A DNA stretch of 55,584 nt from Neelides folsomi. Its lineage: Eukaryota > Arthropoda > Collembola > Neelipleona > Neelidae. The notes under the pieces are model-generated. The model ran no database searches. It had not been told where the DNA came from and was given only the letters and a program-made list of their open reading frames with translations. A program made the position numbers and the translations under genes. Shown one piece after another: positions 13,501-25,477 of this stretch. The stretch is taken from contig JAQGBZ010000393.1 of assembly GCA_034687125.1 (NCBI GenBank), positions 1 to 55,584 on the forward strand, in the 5' to 3' direction. Numbering within the stretch: the first letter of the stretch is position 1; every line of letters begins with the position of its first letter.

Positions 13501-14281
13501 ATATAAAGTGGTGACTTTCGACCCAAAATATATTTGGTAGGTCAGAAAAGTTCTATATGGTATATTGCGGTTAATGGTAATGACATAAATTTGACATATT
13601 AACATTTGAAATAAGCTATCATATTATGTAAAATTCTTGAAGTGGACTAGATTAAATATATTTTATGTATATGATATATTTTGAAATAACAATGCAATAA
13701 TATTTTGATTAAAATGAAATAAAATATTATAAAAATTTTGAAGAGATTTTAATATGCAGTAAATTAATATTTCGAGAAATATAATGAATAATGAAGTTAA
13801 ATCTGAATAATAAATGTAAAATAAATTAGAGTCATGCAAATGAAGTGCCCGAAAGCAGGATATTTTCTTGCTAAAATGATTATACTATAGACTCAGCAAA
13901 AACGAGAAATATTTGGAACATTTTCAGGCGTAAATTGAGTAAACAAAGGGTTATCTGAATAAATTAAAAAGAAGAAACAAGATTACAGATTACAGCCATG
14001 TGCTAACGAATCGACTAAATTTATAATTTCTTATCATATACATAATACATATCCGATACATTATATTACATAACTGAGAAAATTAAATATCGATTCAAGT
14101 TAACTCTCACCCCAAACTCGACTAAACACTTTGCTTCCTCTTGAGCTAAGTAAAGAAGCTTGAGGTATTCCTTTGACTCGTGGCGGAAGGATGAAAGTGA
14201 CGGAAAGATGAAGCCTTTCCCCAAGGAAAGAGGAATGAAGAGGAAGGAATAGAAGAGAAATGTATAAACCCGTTTAGCCAT
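1597..14281 (-). CDS. Torso-like receptor tyrosine kinase, split kinase domain (3' end missing)
   Basis: Exons (minus): 14111-14281, 13318-13431, 12681-12737, 10648-10986, 9529-9655, 9300-9401, 8820-8896, 8374-8542, 7757-7980, 7505-7622, 7090-7238, 4358-4616, 3478-3644, 2230-2885, 1597-1734; all phases agree, giving about 955 residues. A signal peptide ([15 protein letters not shown]...) is followed by a Cys-rich part (CEKC...CNQEFC...CEKC) and about three fibronectin III domains (residues 170-500). One membrane helix ([17 protein letters not shown]) sits near 510-530. The kinase has the loop GQGAFG near 600, AVK lysine near 632, HRDLAARN near 847, DFG near 868 and RLPIKWMA, so it should be active. 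A Ser-rich insert of about 125 residues splits the kinase, as in PDGFR-class kinases. FN3 ectodomain plus split kinase suggests Torso, the PTTH/trunk receptor that signals through Ras-MAPK; Ret or another invertebrate RTK is possible. The model stops at CSEEL; the rest of the C-lobe lies left of the window. Confidence 0.88.
3658..4126. mobile_element. pogo-like MITE in a receptor-kinase intron
   Basis: The ends TACCGTTATTGTTCGA (3658) and TCGAACAATAACGGTA (to 4126) match those of the 182-581 element. The inside differs and has G runs next to TTTCGAACAGAGGC motifs at both ends. A 73-codon minus-strand frame (3702-3923) has a Lys-rich start and no domain I recognise. The element ends 13 bases before the splice acceptor of the 3478-3644 kinase exon. 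Confidence 0.75.
5747..7056. mobile_element. Non-autonomous DNA transposon with hAT-like ends
   Basis: The left end reads CAGGGGCGTACCCAGC (5747) and the right end is its complement (to 7056). Inside each end is AGGCCTAGTAAAA(A/G)TTTTGG, in inverted orientation. Ends of this CAGGGGCGTA type are common in hAT elements, but I could not see a convincing 8-bp target duplication, so the class is uncertain. The inside is non-coding. It contains a long palindrome and degenerate repeats around TTTTTAGTC(C/A/T)GA and CGGGACCTAAAGGTCCC. It lies in the intron before the first kinase exon, 33 bases from the donor of the transmembrane exon. Confidence 0.65.
5913..5974. repeat. Perfect 27-bp palindrome
   Basis: Arms 5913-5939 and 5948-5974 are exact inverted copies (ACCTATTATAGTATGAAATA...) around an 8-base loop. 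It lies inside the 5747-7056 transposon and could be a nested small element or a recent hairpin. Confidence 0.85.
9899..10080. mobile_element. pogo/Tigger-type MITE (182 bp)
   Basis: The element starts CAGTTGAATCC and ends GGTCGATCC...GATTCCACTG. It is flanked by TA at 9897-9898 and 10081-10082. The inside repeats the motif TTATAATGAA several times, which is typical of Tc1/mariner-pogo termini. It lies in a receptor-kinase intron. Confidence 0.6.
11324..11687. repeat. Dispersed inverted-repeat element, copy B
   Basis: This is the inverted partner of 1240-1537. Its core, 11324-11614, has the same terminal repeats (GAATCTTCAATAAGTCAT). It also has about 70 extra internal bases, including GGAGGGGAG, that copy A lacks. 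The shared sequence runs on to about 11687 and stops where a transposase remnant begins. Confidence 0.7.
11689..11799 (+). pseudogene. Mariner-type transposase C-terminal remnant
   Basis: The frame reads [20 protein letters not shown] followed by [16 protein letters not shown] and a stop. The pattern W.k.Pie.Ir.ai..W..RL..v...kG is the usual end of Tc1/mariner transposases. No catalytic DDE/D part is present. It sits directly beside repeat copy B, inside a receptor-kinase intron and on the opposite strand to that gene. Confidence 0.6.
11995..12598. mobile_element. Terminal-inverted-repeat element, class unknown
   Basis: The left end is GGGTGTGCTCGTTTTCT followed by TGTTCGTATCC. The right end is the inverted GGGGGTACTCGTTTTCT followed by CTTCGTATGG. 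AAT occurs on both flanks (11992-11994 and 12599-12601) and may be a 3-bp target duplication. Inside, a short frame from 12196 starts [20 protein letters not shown]; a neighbouring frame continues it as [16 protein letters not shown]. This looks like the N-terminus of a decayed transposase. PIF/Harbinger is possible but not shown. Confidence 0.5.
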
Positions 14282-17200
14282 ATTTTCTATAACATTCCTT
14301 ATAAGCACCACGAGTTTGACGACATAACTAAGTACATACAAAAGAGAAGGATTAAATAAGAATTTTAAAAGGTTCATGAATTTGTATAATACATTTAAAC
14401 TGGAATATTAATAATTTAAATAATTAATTATTATAAATTTTAATAATTTTAATCAAATACTCATACTTTATAGTACCATATAACCTACTATAACTTAACA
14501 TATACACACGCCTAAAGTCTATAGTATCTGTATTTTACATTTATTAGGTAGGTATGTATAATGATTGGGATAATGACTATGTATAAATGTATAATGTATA
14601 TATATATATATATGTATATGAGTACATAATAAATACATTATATGTAGAACGTAGAGTATATACTTTAATATATACCTACTTTTTATTTAACATACTATAA
14701 TAGTATGTTCAATGAATAAACCCTCAAAAATTAGTTTTAAAAATATTTCAACCTTTAACATTCATTTGTCAAATATTTGATATCTTGAGATTTCAAATTT
14801 CAAATCGATCAATTCAAATCTTTTGTACAATATAAGTAGTATAAAAAATTCAAAAAATGTGCGTAATGTGTAAAAGTATTTTATAGGTGTATAAAATATC
14901 GAACATAAAAATTCTAAAATTGCAAATTCTTTACTCAAATAAATTTCAAATATTTTTATGTAAATTCCTTATCCTTAATATTGAATTAACATTAACCATA
15001 AGTAGTAAATAAAGGTGGGTAGGTATATGATATCTGATATCCTCGTCAATAATACCTCTAGTCTACAGGTAGTATTAAAGATCTTGACATGAATTACTAG
15101 ATCTGCCCATATGTATTCTCTCCTGGTACATACAGAATAGAACTCAATGTGAAAATCTTCATTTTTCGGCGTTTATTTCATAATGTCAATCTTGTAATAA
15201 AAATTCAAAAAATTGATAAATACTTGCAGCAAACATATGTACTGATAAATATAAATAAAGAACCTTGGTCTCCTTAATATTACAACTTTACAGCGGATTA
15301 TTTTACGACACCCTTTCAAGTGGGTTAAATAAGAGGATTTCATTTAAAACTACCCATCATTCAAAATAACTGGGTAAAATACTAACTTCGCCATTGTAAA
15401 TAGAATTATAATATAGGTAATGTATCTGTATGTATTCTCCAAGTATGGGCAGAAGAATGCTTAGAAAACGAAGCTGCTGAATTGACGTTTCAACTTAAGC
15501 ATACTTAATTGAAGTGTCTTGAAAATTTTTTACCACTTGCCTTGATTGCTTTTTGGCGTCTTTGAGTTAAATGTTATCCCATTTCATTCTACTACATATA
15601 AGATTACATTAAATATATTCTGTTTAGTGAATTGTTTTTCCTTTCCTGTTATCTACTAGCCGTAGCACTGGAACCTTGAAGACTTTCCAGGTTTGCAAAA
15701 TCTACACAAAATCTTAACATTTTCAATGATATTCTTATTTTACAATATTTTGAGGATTAGTAGTACAAAATGAGATGTATTTAAATAATTAATAGTGTTT
15801 TGCTTTCTGAAATGTTCTAAAAATACTTAATTCTTCGTTTTTCCAATTTTTAGAATAAACAAATATCGCTTTTAAATATTTTTAAAATGTAATTAAATAC
15901 AATTATTTATAGCTTTATTGCAATTCAATAGACGATATATCTAAAGTTAAAGTAATTGCTAATTACAGTCTTGTTGTAACATGTGGCATTATAAGAATCA
16001 GATACTGATATGGAATATGTATCGAATCACAGTCGATTTAAATTAAAATATATATACATATAATATACTTACTTATATCTACATCATAAAATAAATCTTT
16101 TAAACTAAAAACAGATTTCTTTATATAAAATCTAGAATTTGGTGAAATTTTTCCACTTTATATTTTAATTTTTTAACTACTTTAATGGAAAATGGGCAAT
16201 GTATACTTGTTATAATCGATTTTAGGTCGAGATCAATTTTTTGAATTATGGAACATGTAATTATTTCAGGTCACATCAGCACTTTTAAGTGTATTGACTG
16301 AGAGATTGTCTGTAGGAGAAATATGAAAAATTGATACCATGTTTTTTGGAAGTGGAATGCTACAAGAGGGAAGTTACGCTTCTCTCTCGACTCCTTCTAC
16401 TCAACTGACTGAATGGTTGTCTTGAAGCCGAGAGAAACTCCAGGATTTATAGCATCCTACATATTATACTAGTAATGTATATATCTCGTAGCATGCTCAT
16501 CTCTCAATGTAAAAAATTGAATGCGCGAAGAGGTTTAACAGTTTAACTTAAACAGGATATACTTTCTTTTCAAACGGAGGTCATGAATTGATTCATTATA
16601 TTGAAAAAAATTCAATTGGAACTTCATTTCTCAACTTTTACAATGTACCTAAAAACTTTATGAATTACTAATAAAAAGATTTTTGAGGTCGCGAGTTTCG
16701 TCTAATAAAATGATATATTTTTTATATATCTGTATCTTCCAATTTTCCTTTTCGACTTTGTGAAATTGAAGCACTATTTATATTTATGAGCTAACATACA
16801 TTTAAATAAATTATTTGAAATTACTTAAATAAAAATTGGCAAGAAACAACGTATTTACCATAATACTAAAATCTTAAGAATTATAACATACGTATATGTA
16901 GAGTTCTTTATGGTGGACATTGTCACACTTTGTTAAGATATAAAAATGAAATGAGAATATATGCATAATGTACACTATCAAGTATTTTCTCAAATTAAAT
17001 TACATACTTATTACAAGGCATTGATTTTTAATTATTTATTTACGTTTGTTTTAAATTTTCTTATGAGTATGCCAAATTTAATTAATTTAATTACTTCATG
17101 ATATTTATTTTCTTAATGATTTAAAGAATAATATAAAATTATATATACAGTGTGGACACAATACTTCTATTTTTTATAGTAGGTATTTATAAAAAGAATG

Positions 17201-17357
17201 ATGTATAAAAATTATTGTATTTTTAATTACATATTATCTAGTATTTACATAGGGGTAAGCCTAACTGTAGATTCATAAGTCTCTACATATTATGTGCGTA
17301 TGATATATTATAGTATTTACCTATTTACAAATATTATTTATATATACTTACATTTAG
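14282..17357. other. Intergenic, AT-rich
   Basis: This stretch separates the start of the receptor kinase from the end of the Reeler gene, both on the minus strand. It holds a TA microsatellite at about 14597-14615. At 16260-16500 a less AT-rich stretch could be a promoter or 5' exon of the receptor gene. No coding exon was recognised. Confidence 0.5.
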
Positions 17358-18625
17358 TTAACAATCGAGTCCACTTGTTTCATTTGGCTCAACGCTTCTG
17401 TCATCTTCTCTCCTTAATATATTTTGAAAAACATTTTGTATATTTGTAACAAACTTATTAAATAATTGAAAACTTCGTTGAACTATATTCATTCTTGTCC
17501 CGTTTTTTCTGCATTGATTGCTAAAGCTGAAAAGAGGCACTGGATTGGAATTTGAGGTACCCAAATTTAACAACGGGGCTAAACTTGGAGTTATTGTTCG
17601 TAGATGAATTGTATTATTTCTTGATTCACGAACTTCGTTCTTAGAAGAATCCTAGTATGGTCAAAAGCATGTAATTTTAAATCAAGGTAACCAATTTAAT
17701 GCTATTAAAAGTTATTACATAGTTGTATTAGTATCAATACTGTAGATTTATTATATTTTTAATAAATTGTTGTACCCCTGTCACTTCTACTGTTGGAGCT
17801 TTCATTCCCGCCCACGTGTTGACAAAATCTCGTACCACTGTCGCTCTGTATATTAAACATCGATTTACAAAGTTTACGATAAACAAAGTTTATTAACCAA
17901 CAACTAATAATTAGAAAAACTAATATTATATACTCACTGAAATGTAACGTTTCCCACATAATTTTTCGGAGCTTTCCATATCACCTCAATGTTTTCTTTA
18001 ATCAAGTTTCCGTTTGAATGATGAGCTCCATTCTGAAATTAAAAAACACCCTTGTTGATTTTCTATTGTTTACCATATTTGTAGATACCCAATTATTAAA
18101 ATCTAAATCATTAACATTTTATTTTATAATCATTTACTGGTATCCTGTACAGGATGTTAGTGTGTATTTGTGTATGATTTAAGTTTTAACAATGGATAAT
18201 AACTTACGGCTCTAATTCCCCAACAGCTATGGACTTTTGTATCTTCGTTTGGAATAAACGATCCAATAGCACGCTTATCATCATTTCTTCCTTGAATGTA
18301 AAAACCCCTAATGTTGTCATCTCCCAGCGACTTTAAGCTTACTAACCAATTTAAACAATTAAAGTTAATTAAGTTATGTTGATATTTTTAATAGCTAAAA
18401 GAAAATTGTATGTGTAATATAACCTCTAACATGTGCATTTTGAGCGACCATCGTCACGTCTGTTGTGAGTTCGTAGGGTGGGCTTGAGTCAATTTGAGGG
18501 AAGTAATCGTGATGTTGAGGGATCATGGAGCGACAAACGGTGGGTGTTGGAGGAATCCCACTCGAAAAACATTCACTTTCCAATGCCACTTTGAAAAGAA
18601 GCACAAGAACCAAATCAACCCTCAT
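17358..18625 (-). CDS. Secreted Reeler-domain protein
   Basis: Five exons (minus): 18424-18625, 18208-18341, 17938-18032, 17785-17845 and 17358-17651, giving 261 residues. A signal peptide (MRVDLVLVLLFKVALESECF) is followed by a Reeler domain at about 22-160. Its hallmarks are visible: early Cys, GFYIQGRNDD, CWG, NGAHHSNG, IEVIWKAPKNYVGNVTF and TVVRDFVNTW. Reeler proteins of this size in arthropods include secreted defence-type proteins (Hdd11 / l(2)34Fc group); the same fold opens reelin and FRRS1. The C-terminal tail of about 97 residues, all in the last exon, is polar with basic patches and ends DETSGLDC-like (NETSGLDC). It is not a known domain to me. The 17785 donor (GTGACA) is the weakest junction; it was chosen because it keeps phase with the last exon. 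An immune role is only inference from family members. Confidence 0.8.
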
Positions 18626-19928
18626 TTTACCTCAAATTGCGTGATTGTAAATATAACAATAATATCATACACTCTTGTTACATTAAGCAGTTACAATTTA
18701 GTTGTGACTTGATAATTATTAACACTGACTGCGCACCGTAATTACTTTTTCTCTAAAATTTCACGTAAAACTTTTTTGTTCAATTTTCAGTTTACGTACA
18801 CAAAATCCTTTGAAAATGTGAAGAGGCAAAAATACAGTCTTAATTATACTTATATTAATAAATATTTTTGTAGTTATTCAATTCACATAATAAATCCAAA
18901 ATGTTTTTATGCAATTATTGCAAGTCTCAATGTTTGGTGAATAAAAACTGTAAAATTAGTTAGAATTAAAAAATGGGCAAAATATAATGTTGGTCACAGT
19001 AGGGCAGTTGGAGTTGGAAATGATTGCGAGATGAAGTAAGAAAATGTTATGAAAGAGTGGAGGAAATGAAAGTTGGATGCATAATAGAAAAACGAGGGGC
19101 TCTCATTATTGTTTATTGAAGAGATGTAGGTAAAGGTAGGAGCTGGCAATTAGACGACGAGTACCTTGCAAACAACATGAATCTAAACGCCCATTCTGCT
19201 CTTTGGATAAAAAGAAGCTGGCAGACAACAGCAGGCGTCCATTCCAAAAGATGATGATGGTTGGACATAATAAAACGAGTTTTTCTGAGATTTCTGACGT
19301 ATCTTATCTACTACTGCTACGTGTTAACTTTTCCAGTAATCGCGGTATAATATGTACAACATTTTTATTTATTAAATTGAAATGCCTGGATGGAATTTAC
19401 CTTTATACAAATTCGCATATTAAGTAGGGACTAGGGACACATGTGTATCATACATATTTACATTCATGCTCAATCAGATTATCACTTCTTTACAACTACC
19501 TGGTTAGAAATAATAAAAACATTCATACATAATGTAGAATGTAGTCTGTGAGGTAATATTTAGAAATACATTGGTACTTATTAAAAAATTCTTTAATTTA
19601 CATAGAGTAGTTATTGTATAACACTTTGCATTTTTATAGCATTTATAATCTATTTTATACCAGGTATAATATACATAATATTAATGTATATAACTTATAC
19701 TACATATATGGTATAATATCTTTTTAAGAATAATATCGTTCTATTACTTTTTATCTAATTTATTTGATAAATAATAATTTGTTAAATTTATTTTGTTAAG
19801 TATAAATAATAGATTCATTTACTGATATTATACAAAAAATATTATATATAACAGTGTACCAGTGTATTATGGTTATGGATTATGGATCGACTGACTACTT
19901 TCGTATTACTTATTGTTAATTTAAAATT
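18626..19928. other. Intergenic, nothing recognised
   Basis: Upstream region of the Reeler gene and downstream region of the sugar porter. Short open frames here show no conserved motif. Confidence 0.5.
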
Positions 19929-22170
19929 TTATAATTGAGTGTCTCCAATCTTTTTGATTTCTACATCAGTATCATTATTTGACGGCAATTCGTCTTTCTT
20001 TTCAAAAATTTTGGCAGATTCATTGGGAAGTATTGAAATTTTTGAAATTGAAATATCTGGATACCAACAAACTGAGCCAACAACTCCAACAAAGCTTAAT
20101 ATTCCAAAAGTAAAAAATGTCCCGGAGACTCCCATTATTCCTATCATTACAAGATAAATTTTCGTAATGAGAAAAGCGCATAGCCATTGTATTGCAAACA
20201 GAAACGATTCACCTCGCTCTGAAATTTAAACAAAATTTTTTCAGTCACAGTCAATTGTGTGTGTATCTGTAATATAGTGTTAACATCATATTATTAACAT
20301 TAATTTTTAGTAACACAAACCTCTCAGTGAAGAATTTTCAACCAGGTGTTTATAGAGAGTTAAAATGGTTCCTTCAAATCCAAAGTAGTAAAAGAACATA
20401 ATTACAGAAGGAAATAAAACTTTGCATATACATAAAATATAAGGATTTATAATTTCTTCCGATTTCTGGTGAAAAATCAGACCAGAGAGAAATAGAAAAG
20501 TTTGGATGGTAACTCCAGAAATAATCAAAAACTTCTTTTGAGGATTAACGTTGAATTGAAGAACCCCGAATAAAGTTCCTCCAATTACAATTACAACTCC
20601 AAATATGATCATCGAGGTTACTGGATTAAAATAAATATTTCCTTCTGAGAATATCTTCAATGGATAGAGGATAAAAGCATAGGCTCCAGTCAAGTTTTGA
20701 CAACAAATGAAAAATGAGCTCAATGCAATTTTTTTCACGAATAAATTTGAATCCAGTAAAGAAATGATGGAAAATTTTGGCTCCTTCAATTTTTCATTTT
20801 GAGTTTTCAATATCTTCATGTAAAAATGTATTAGGTAAATGTGTTACAGTAAAATACTTTCAAAATATACATAAATATTTATGAGAAATAATAAAAGAAT
20901 TGTACATACTATAAATTTTGAATAGTTTTTCTTTGTATGTAATTTACATTATGTATTTGTTTTACCTCATGAAACTCAGGAACAATTTCTTCGAATTGTG
21001 ATCCACGAAGTTTTTTAAGAGCTTCGATTCCATCTTCAGTTTTTCCACTTCCAAATAGATATTTGGGAGAATCTGGTATGAAATACATTGAGATGAATAA
21101 TTGAAGTCCAATTACTCCTCCGATAAATGTCATCTTTTTCCATCCCATTAAAGCATGAATATACCTGTTCATTTTTAAACATAATAGTTAATATACATAA
21201 TATCATAATATAATTAAATTAATTAGAAATTAAATATAGAAATTCAAGTTATTTTTTACGAAAAAAATATTCCTCCTACAACTTGATGGATAAACATTGT
21301 ATAAAACTTTTGTCTTAATGATTCTTCTGCAACATCTTTTATGTAATTTGGTATGATAATGAAGAATGCACCTGTACTTATACCTATTTAAATTATTATT
21401 CATTTTTTATCATTTTAATAGGGTTTTTATTGTTTATAATTTTTTTATTTACTCTATGTAGTGTTTAGTAGAGAATGTTCATATTTCATATTTGTAAATT
21501 ATTAATATAGATATTTTCCATTTACTTTATTTATTACCTGATGCAAATCTAGAAGCCATTAAGACATTAACATCCATTAAAAATCGCATTAAGAACCAAG
21601 AAATAGAAAAAAGAAGGGAGAAAATCATTATGGTTCTTCTTGGTCCAATTGTTGAATTAAGAATATATCCTAAAATTGATCCAATACTTGATCCGAGCTA
21701 GTTAAAGAAATATTCAATCACTGTAGTACGAGTATTTAGTTTAGAATAAAACTAATATTGCATTAATAATATAATAAAAATTCTCACTAGTGGAAGCGAA
21801 GCAATCCATGATGCATTTGTATTGGAAATATTTCCATGTTCACCTAAACTAAGAATTTCATCAATTGATGGACCAGCCCATCCTAACGTTGCTCCTATGC
21901 ACAAACCACCTGCTGCAGCTATATAAAATAACAATGAATAATCATCATATCATATTTACAATATTTATAAATAAATTAGAACTTTATCTTCACTGCATGA
22001 TAATTTAAATATTAATTACTTTTTATTTTTTAAATATTTTATATAAATTGGAATATTATTTATCATATCATTAAATTATTTAATATATTAAAAATACCCG
22101 ATCCACAAGAAAAATATTGCCATCTGTATTTTTTAGTAAATGGTTCTTTCAATTTCTCACAAGTACTCAT
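19929..22170 (-). CDS. MFS sugar porter (SLC2 / Tret1-like)
   Basis: Seven exons (minus): 22098-22170, 21788-21918, 21538-21697, 21260-21383, 20966-21164, 20321-20813 and 19929-20218. Phases agree and give 489 residues. The layout is that of a 12-helix sugar porter. A first helix (AAAGGLCIGATLGW) is followed by an outer loop with N-glycosylation sites (NISNTN), GPRRT in the loop 2-3 position, PDSPKYLF (the PESPRWL motif) before the long cytosolic loop, and SSLRERGES in the loop 10-11 position. A polar C-terminal tail follows. In arthropods such porters carry trehalose or glucose across the plasma membrane. The usual QLS/QQ sugar-binding motif of helix 7 reads CCQNLTGAYAF, which fits the QQxTG pattern loosely. 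Substrate is not known. Confidence 0.85.
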
Positions 22171-25100
22171 TTTTATTAATTTTAAAGAAATTTGTCATAA
22201 TATTTCCAAAATATAATAGATATTTAGTAATAAATAGATATCAATTGAATCAAAAAGAATATATTTTAAAACACAACACACAAGACGATAAGCATTAAAC
22301 AAACCGACATTAATAAATCGAACAAACAAAACCTATCATGATAGTGTTGCTTTATGTAACTGGTCACTAATTTAACAATTTTTCAAGGTAGTTGAATTAT
22401 CGTTTGGTGAACATTCTAAGTGAGCATAATAATACTATGTCCAGTGTTGGAGTTAGAATAACAATTGTGTTTAGTAGCGAATGACAGGTAACAAGAACAA
22501 TTGTGAATAGAATAGAGGACTGCAGGCAAATGAAGTAGGTAAAACATATTATGTGCCGACGACTCCGACGAGTATGAATAATAGAGAGGAAGAAGGTATT
22601 TAATACAAGTCATTGAGTCTATGCGGTATAGAAGTAATGTGTCTCTTCTTTAATTAAAAATACACTTACAATCCTTAACTTCGTCATGTTATATCGAATT
22701 AGATAGATCTACTGAATATATCTTATGTATACATACTATATTCACTTCAATGCAGGATACATTATAGAAGATGAAAATAAATGAATGATTGTCCTTATGT
22801 AAATTTTTCCTCTATAGTGAAGAGCATGCGATTCAAAAATAATAATATGAAAATATATAATTATACATAATCTAAGATGCAGGGTGTACAAGATTTTTCG
22901 TCTCTTTTTACATTACTGATTAATTTAAAAACGAACTCTGGATCGCCCTGTATAATAATTTAATAAAGATATATAAGTAAATACATTTTATTTATTAATA
23001 TGTCTACTGACATTGACTGTAAATAATGACAATTCAAAAAAATAACAATATAAGAATATAACTATATATTTTTTAATTCGTTTCAACATGCAGATATTTA
23101 CACCATAGACTTACATTTATAGTATTTCATTTATTGAAGTACACTCCAACTCCATGTATAAATTCTTTATAATGAAATATAATGTTATGCAAAATGTTAT
23201 TTTCATACAATGTATTTTTTATAATATGATGAATTAATAGAAAAAATGGCAGAACTTTTCATATTATATATAGTTGGAATGTGCAGGATTTTTTGTCTTA
23301 AAAAATATAAATTGCACATTTTTTTCTTTAATAATGTCATGCTGGAATGAATGTAATTTAAATTTACCTTTAGCTTTGGTTTAGTATTCGTTTATTCATA
23401 ATTTAATAATATCTTTGAAATTCAATGTACGTATATTTATATTATTATATTATATTCTGATAATCAGTGTATGAATTACTCCTAAAGTTGAGAATAAATA
23501 CTAACAAAACATACAACATGAATACTTGCAACTCTACAAAAAATAATGAATAATAAAAAAATTGCCAATACATGATACAGCACTTTAATCAAAAGATATA
23601 AACTTCCAATTTGTTAAATTATTCTTAGAATAGAGTTATTAACAAAATTGAAGGTTGCTGGTTAGTTGACCTTGACCAGGTATTTTTTGTTTTAATGTTT
23701 AAGAACAAGAAGGCGGAAGAACGTCGCTTAATAATTTATTCGCATAATTCCAGTTTGGATTTGAAGAATTCTTGTAATAATATGCTGATTTATTGATAAC
23801 TGCAATAAAGAAAAAAATTAATTAAAAGGATTAAGATTATTTAAAATAATTTTTTTAAATAAAAACATGTAAAAGTTCAGTTTGGGTGAGTTTTTATAAT
23901 ATTTAACTATTTGCAAATATTTGCAATATAATTCTTATTTAGTATTTATAATAATTTAATAACGATAATTATAACACCTTACATATTATGTGATTGACTA
24001 ATTATTTAAAAAATAAAGATACTTTTGAGTTCAGGATGTTTGAAAATAACTAACATTAAGAAGTTTAATTTTGCATTGACATTGAACACCAGACCAGCGG
24101 TTGATTATGAATTTTAAGATAACAAAATTTTCTTTTTGAACTCCCTAACAAGATCCCCTTTGAATACACTTCAAAATTAAAATATCAAATTTCAATAATA
24201 AAAAATAAAATATGTAGTTTTGTGTTACATATTATTCTTATTTTTCTTATCATACAATTTTAACGAGCACAAAAACATAAAAATAAGAGTATAATTGTGA
24301 CTCCATTTTTTTCTTAAGGATATTAAAACTATTTCTATGTATAGTATCTAAGTAAATGGATTTTTAAATAATGATTTACTTCCTTAATTTATTAATATTA
24401 TTTATTGGCTATACGAATTTATATTTTATATATACATTGATGTTCTACAGTATTGTAATTATTGAATTTATCTTGGTGACTAAATAAATAAAATAAATTC
24501 CATCCCTTGCGATTAGTGTAAAAAGTGAGTATTTTTAATTTTTTACTGCCTATATATCTACAAATTAGTGTAAAGTAGAAGTGCATGTGTCATAAAGTCA
24601 GAAATGACAAGAAAAGTTTTGAGAAAAAGCTAATCCCTTTTCTGTTTAAAGTTGATCGTTGCTCGTTCTATTAGTTAATTTTGCTCGCTTATTCTGAGTA
24701 AACTAAGGCTTTAATCATACTATTCATACAATACCTGTATACACTCCCCTGTACACAAGTCACATGATATTACATCCTATATTTAAGAAATTTTGCTTTC
24801 CAATATCTTTGTAATAGTTATAAATTGCAGTATAGCTTTATTAATCGTACAATATTTATGTCTGTACATACCTACTTATCAGATATTAGCTGATACATAC
24901 ATACCTACACAAAGTTAATAAGGAGTTAAAAGGAATTTGAATTGCAAAGTACCATGAAAAGAAGAAGGATGAACTTGAGTCAGATCACGAAAAAGTACAA
25001 TAATGACAAAGCTTGTATTTTTATTGTTGTGAATCACGGATGAAATTTGGAACATCTTATAAGATTAACCAGTGACAAGTCAAATGCGAAACAAGATTCA

Positions 25101-25387
25101 TTTGATACAATTAATTGAGCTGAAGTATCTCTGTATAAAGCTAAATAAACAAAAGAGGAAAATAAAATGCTTACTTGATTAACCCAATTCATCACTTCAA
25201 TTAAAATGAAGATTTTGATATTCGTGGCTCTCATTTCTTCTTTCATCTATTAATGTATTAATGAATAATTATTGGGTTAACCGAATATCGATTCCTTTGA
25301 ACGAGAATATCGAATTCTTGTTGACTTTTTCTCGTTCATGATCTAATTTAATGCTACATGATCAGATGAAGAGATCCTTTCGAGTTA
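22171..25387. other. Intergenic, AT-rich, with one possible orphan exon
   Basis: Over 3 kb with no recognised gene except a candidate last exon at 23699-23799. Long AT-rich stretches dominate. A 15-codon plus-strand frame near 25207 (MKILIFVALISSFIY) looks like a signal peptide but stops at once. Confidence 0.4.
23699..23799 (-). CDS. Candidate orphan terminal exon
   Basis: On the minus strand an acceptor with a clear pyrimidine tract (TTTTTTTCTTTATTGCAG) is followed by an open frame of about 32 codons. It contains NKSAYYYKNSSNPNW and NKLLSDVLPPSCS and ends at TAA. Base composition is less AT-rich than around it. A possible upstream exon (24066-24165, with KGILLGSSKRKFCYLKIHNQ) could join in phase, but no start exon was found. 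Function unknown. Confidence 0.3.
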
Positions 25388-25388
25388 A

Positions 25389-25398
25389 TATAAAAAGG
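25389..25398 (+). promoter_or_regulatory. TATA box of the Met-run gene
   Basis: TATAAAAAGG at 25389 predicts a start of transcription near 25420, leaving a 5' leader of about 60 bases before the ATG at 25478. Confidence 0.5.
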
Positions 25399-25477
25399 TT
25401 TGGACAGATTTAATTTTAAGTACTATTTCTCAAGATCTTCTGGAAAGAGAGGATTGAGGTTGTTAGGTTAAGCAAAC

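Noticed and set aside
14597..14615. TA microsatellite
   Set aside because: Short and ordinary in such AT-rich DNA; noted only in the intergenic entry.
16404..16451. TATA box plus TCAGT initiator on the minus strand upstream of the receptor kinase
   Set aside because: The spacing (41-45 bases) is too long for a standard pair, and the region is 2 kb from the start codon. Kept only as a remark in the intergenic entry.
19203..19427. 74-codon plus-strand open frame
   Set aside because: Composition and lack of motifs fit chance. It ends in AT-rich spacer and has no splice partners.
25207..25254. Signal-peptide-like plus-strand frame MKILIFVALISSFIY
   Set aside because: It stops after 15 codons, with no donor before the stop. 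A longer minus-strand frame over the same bases also lacks a clear product.
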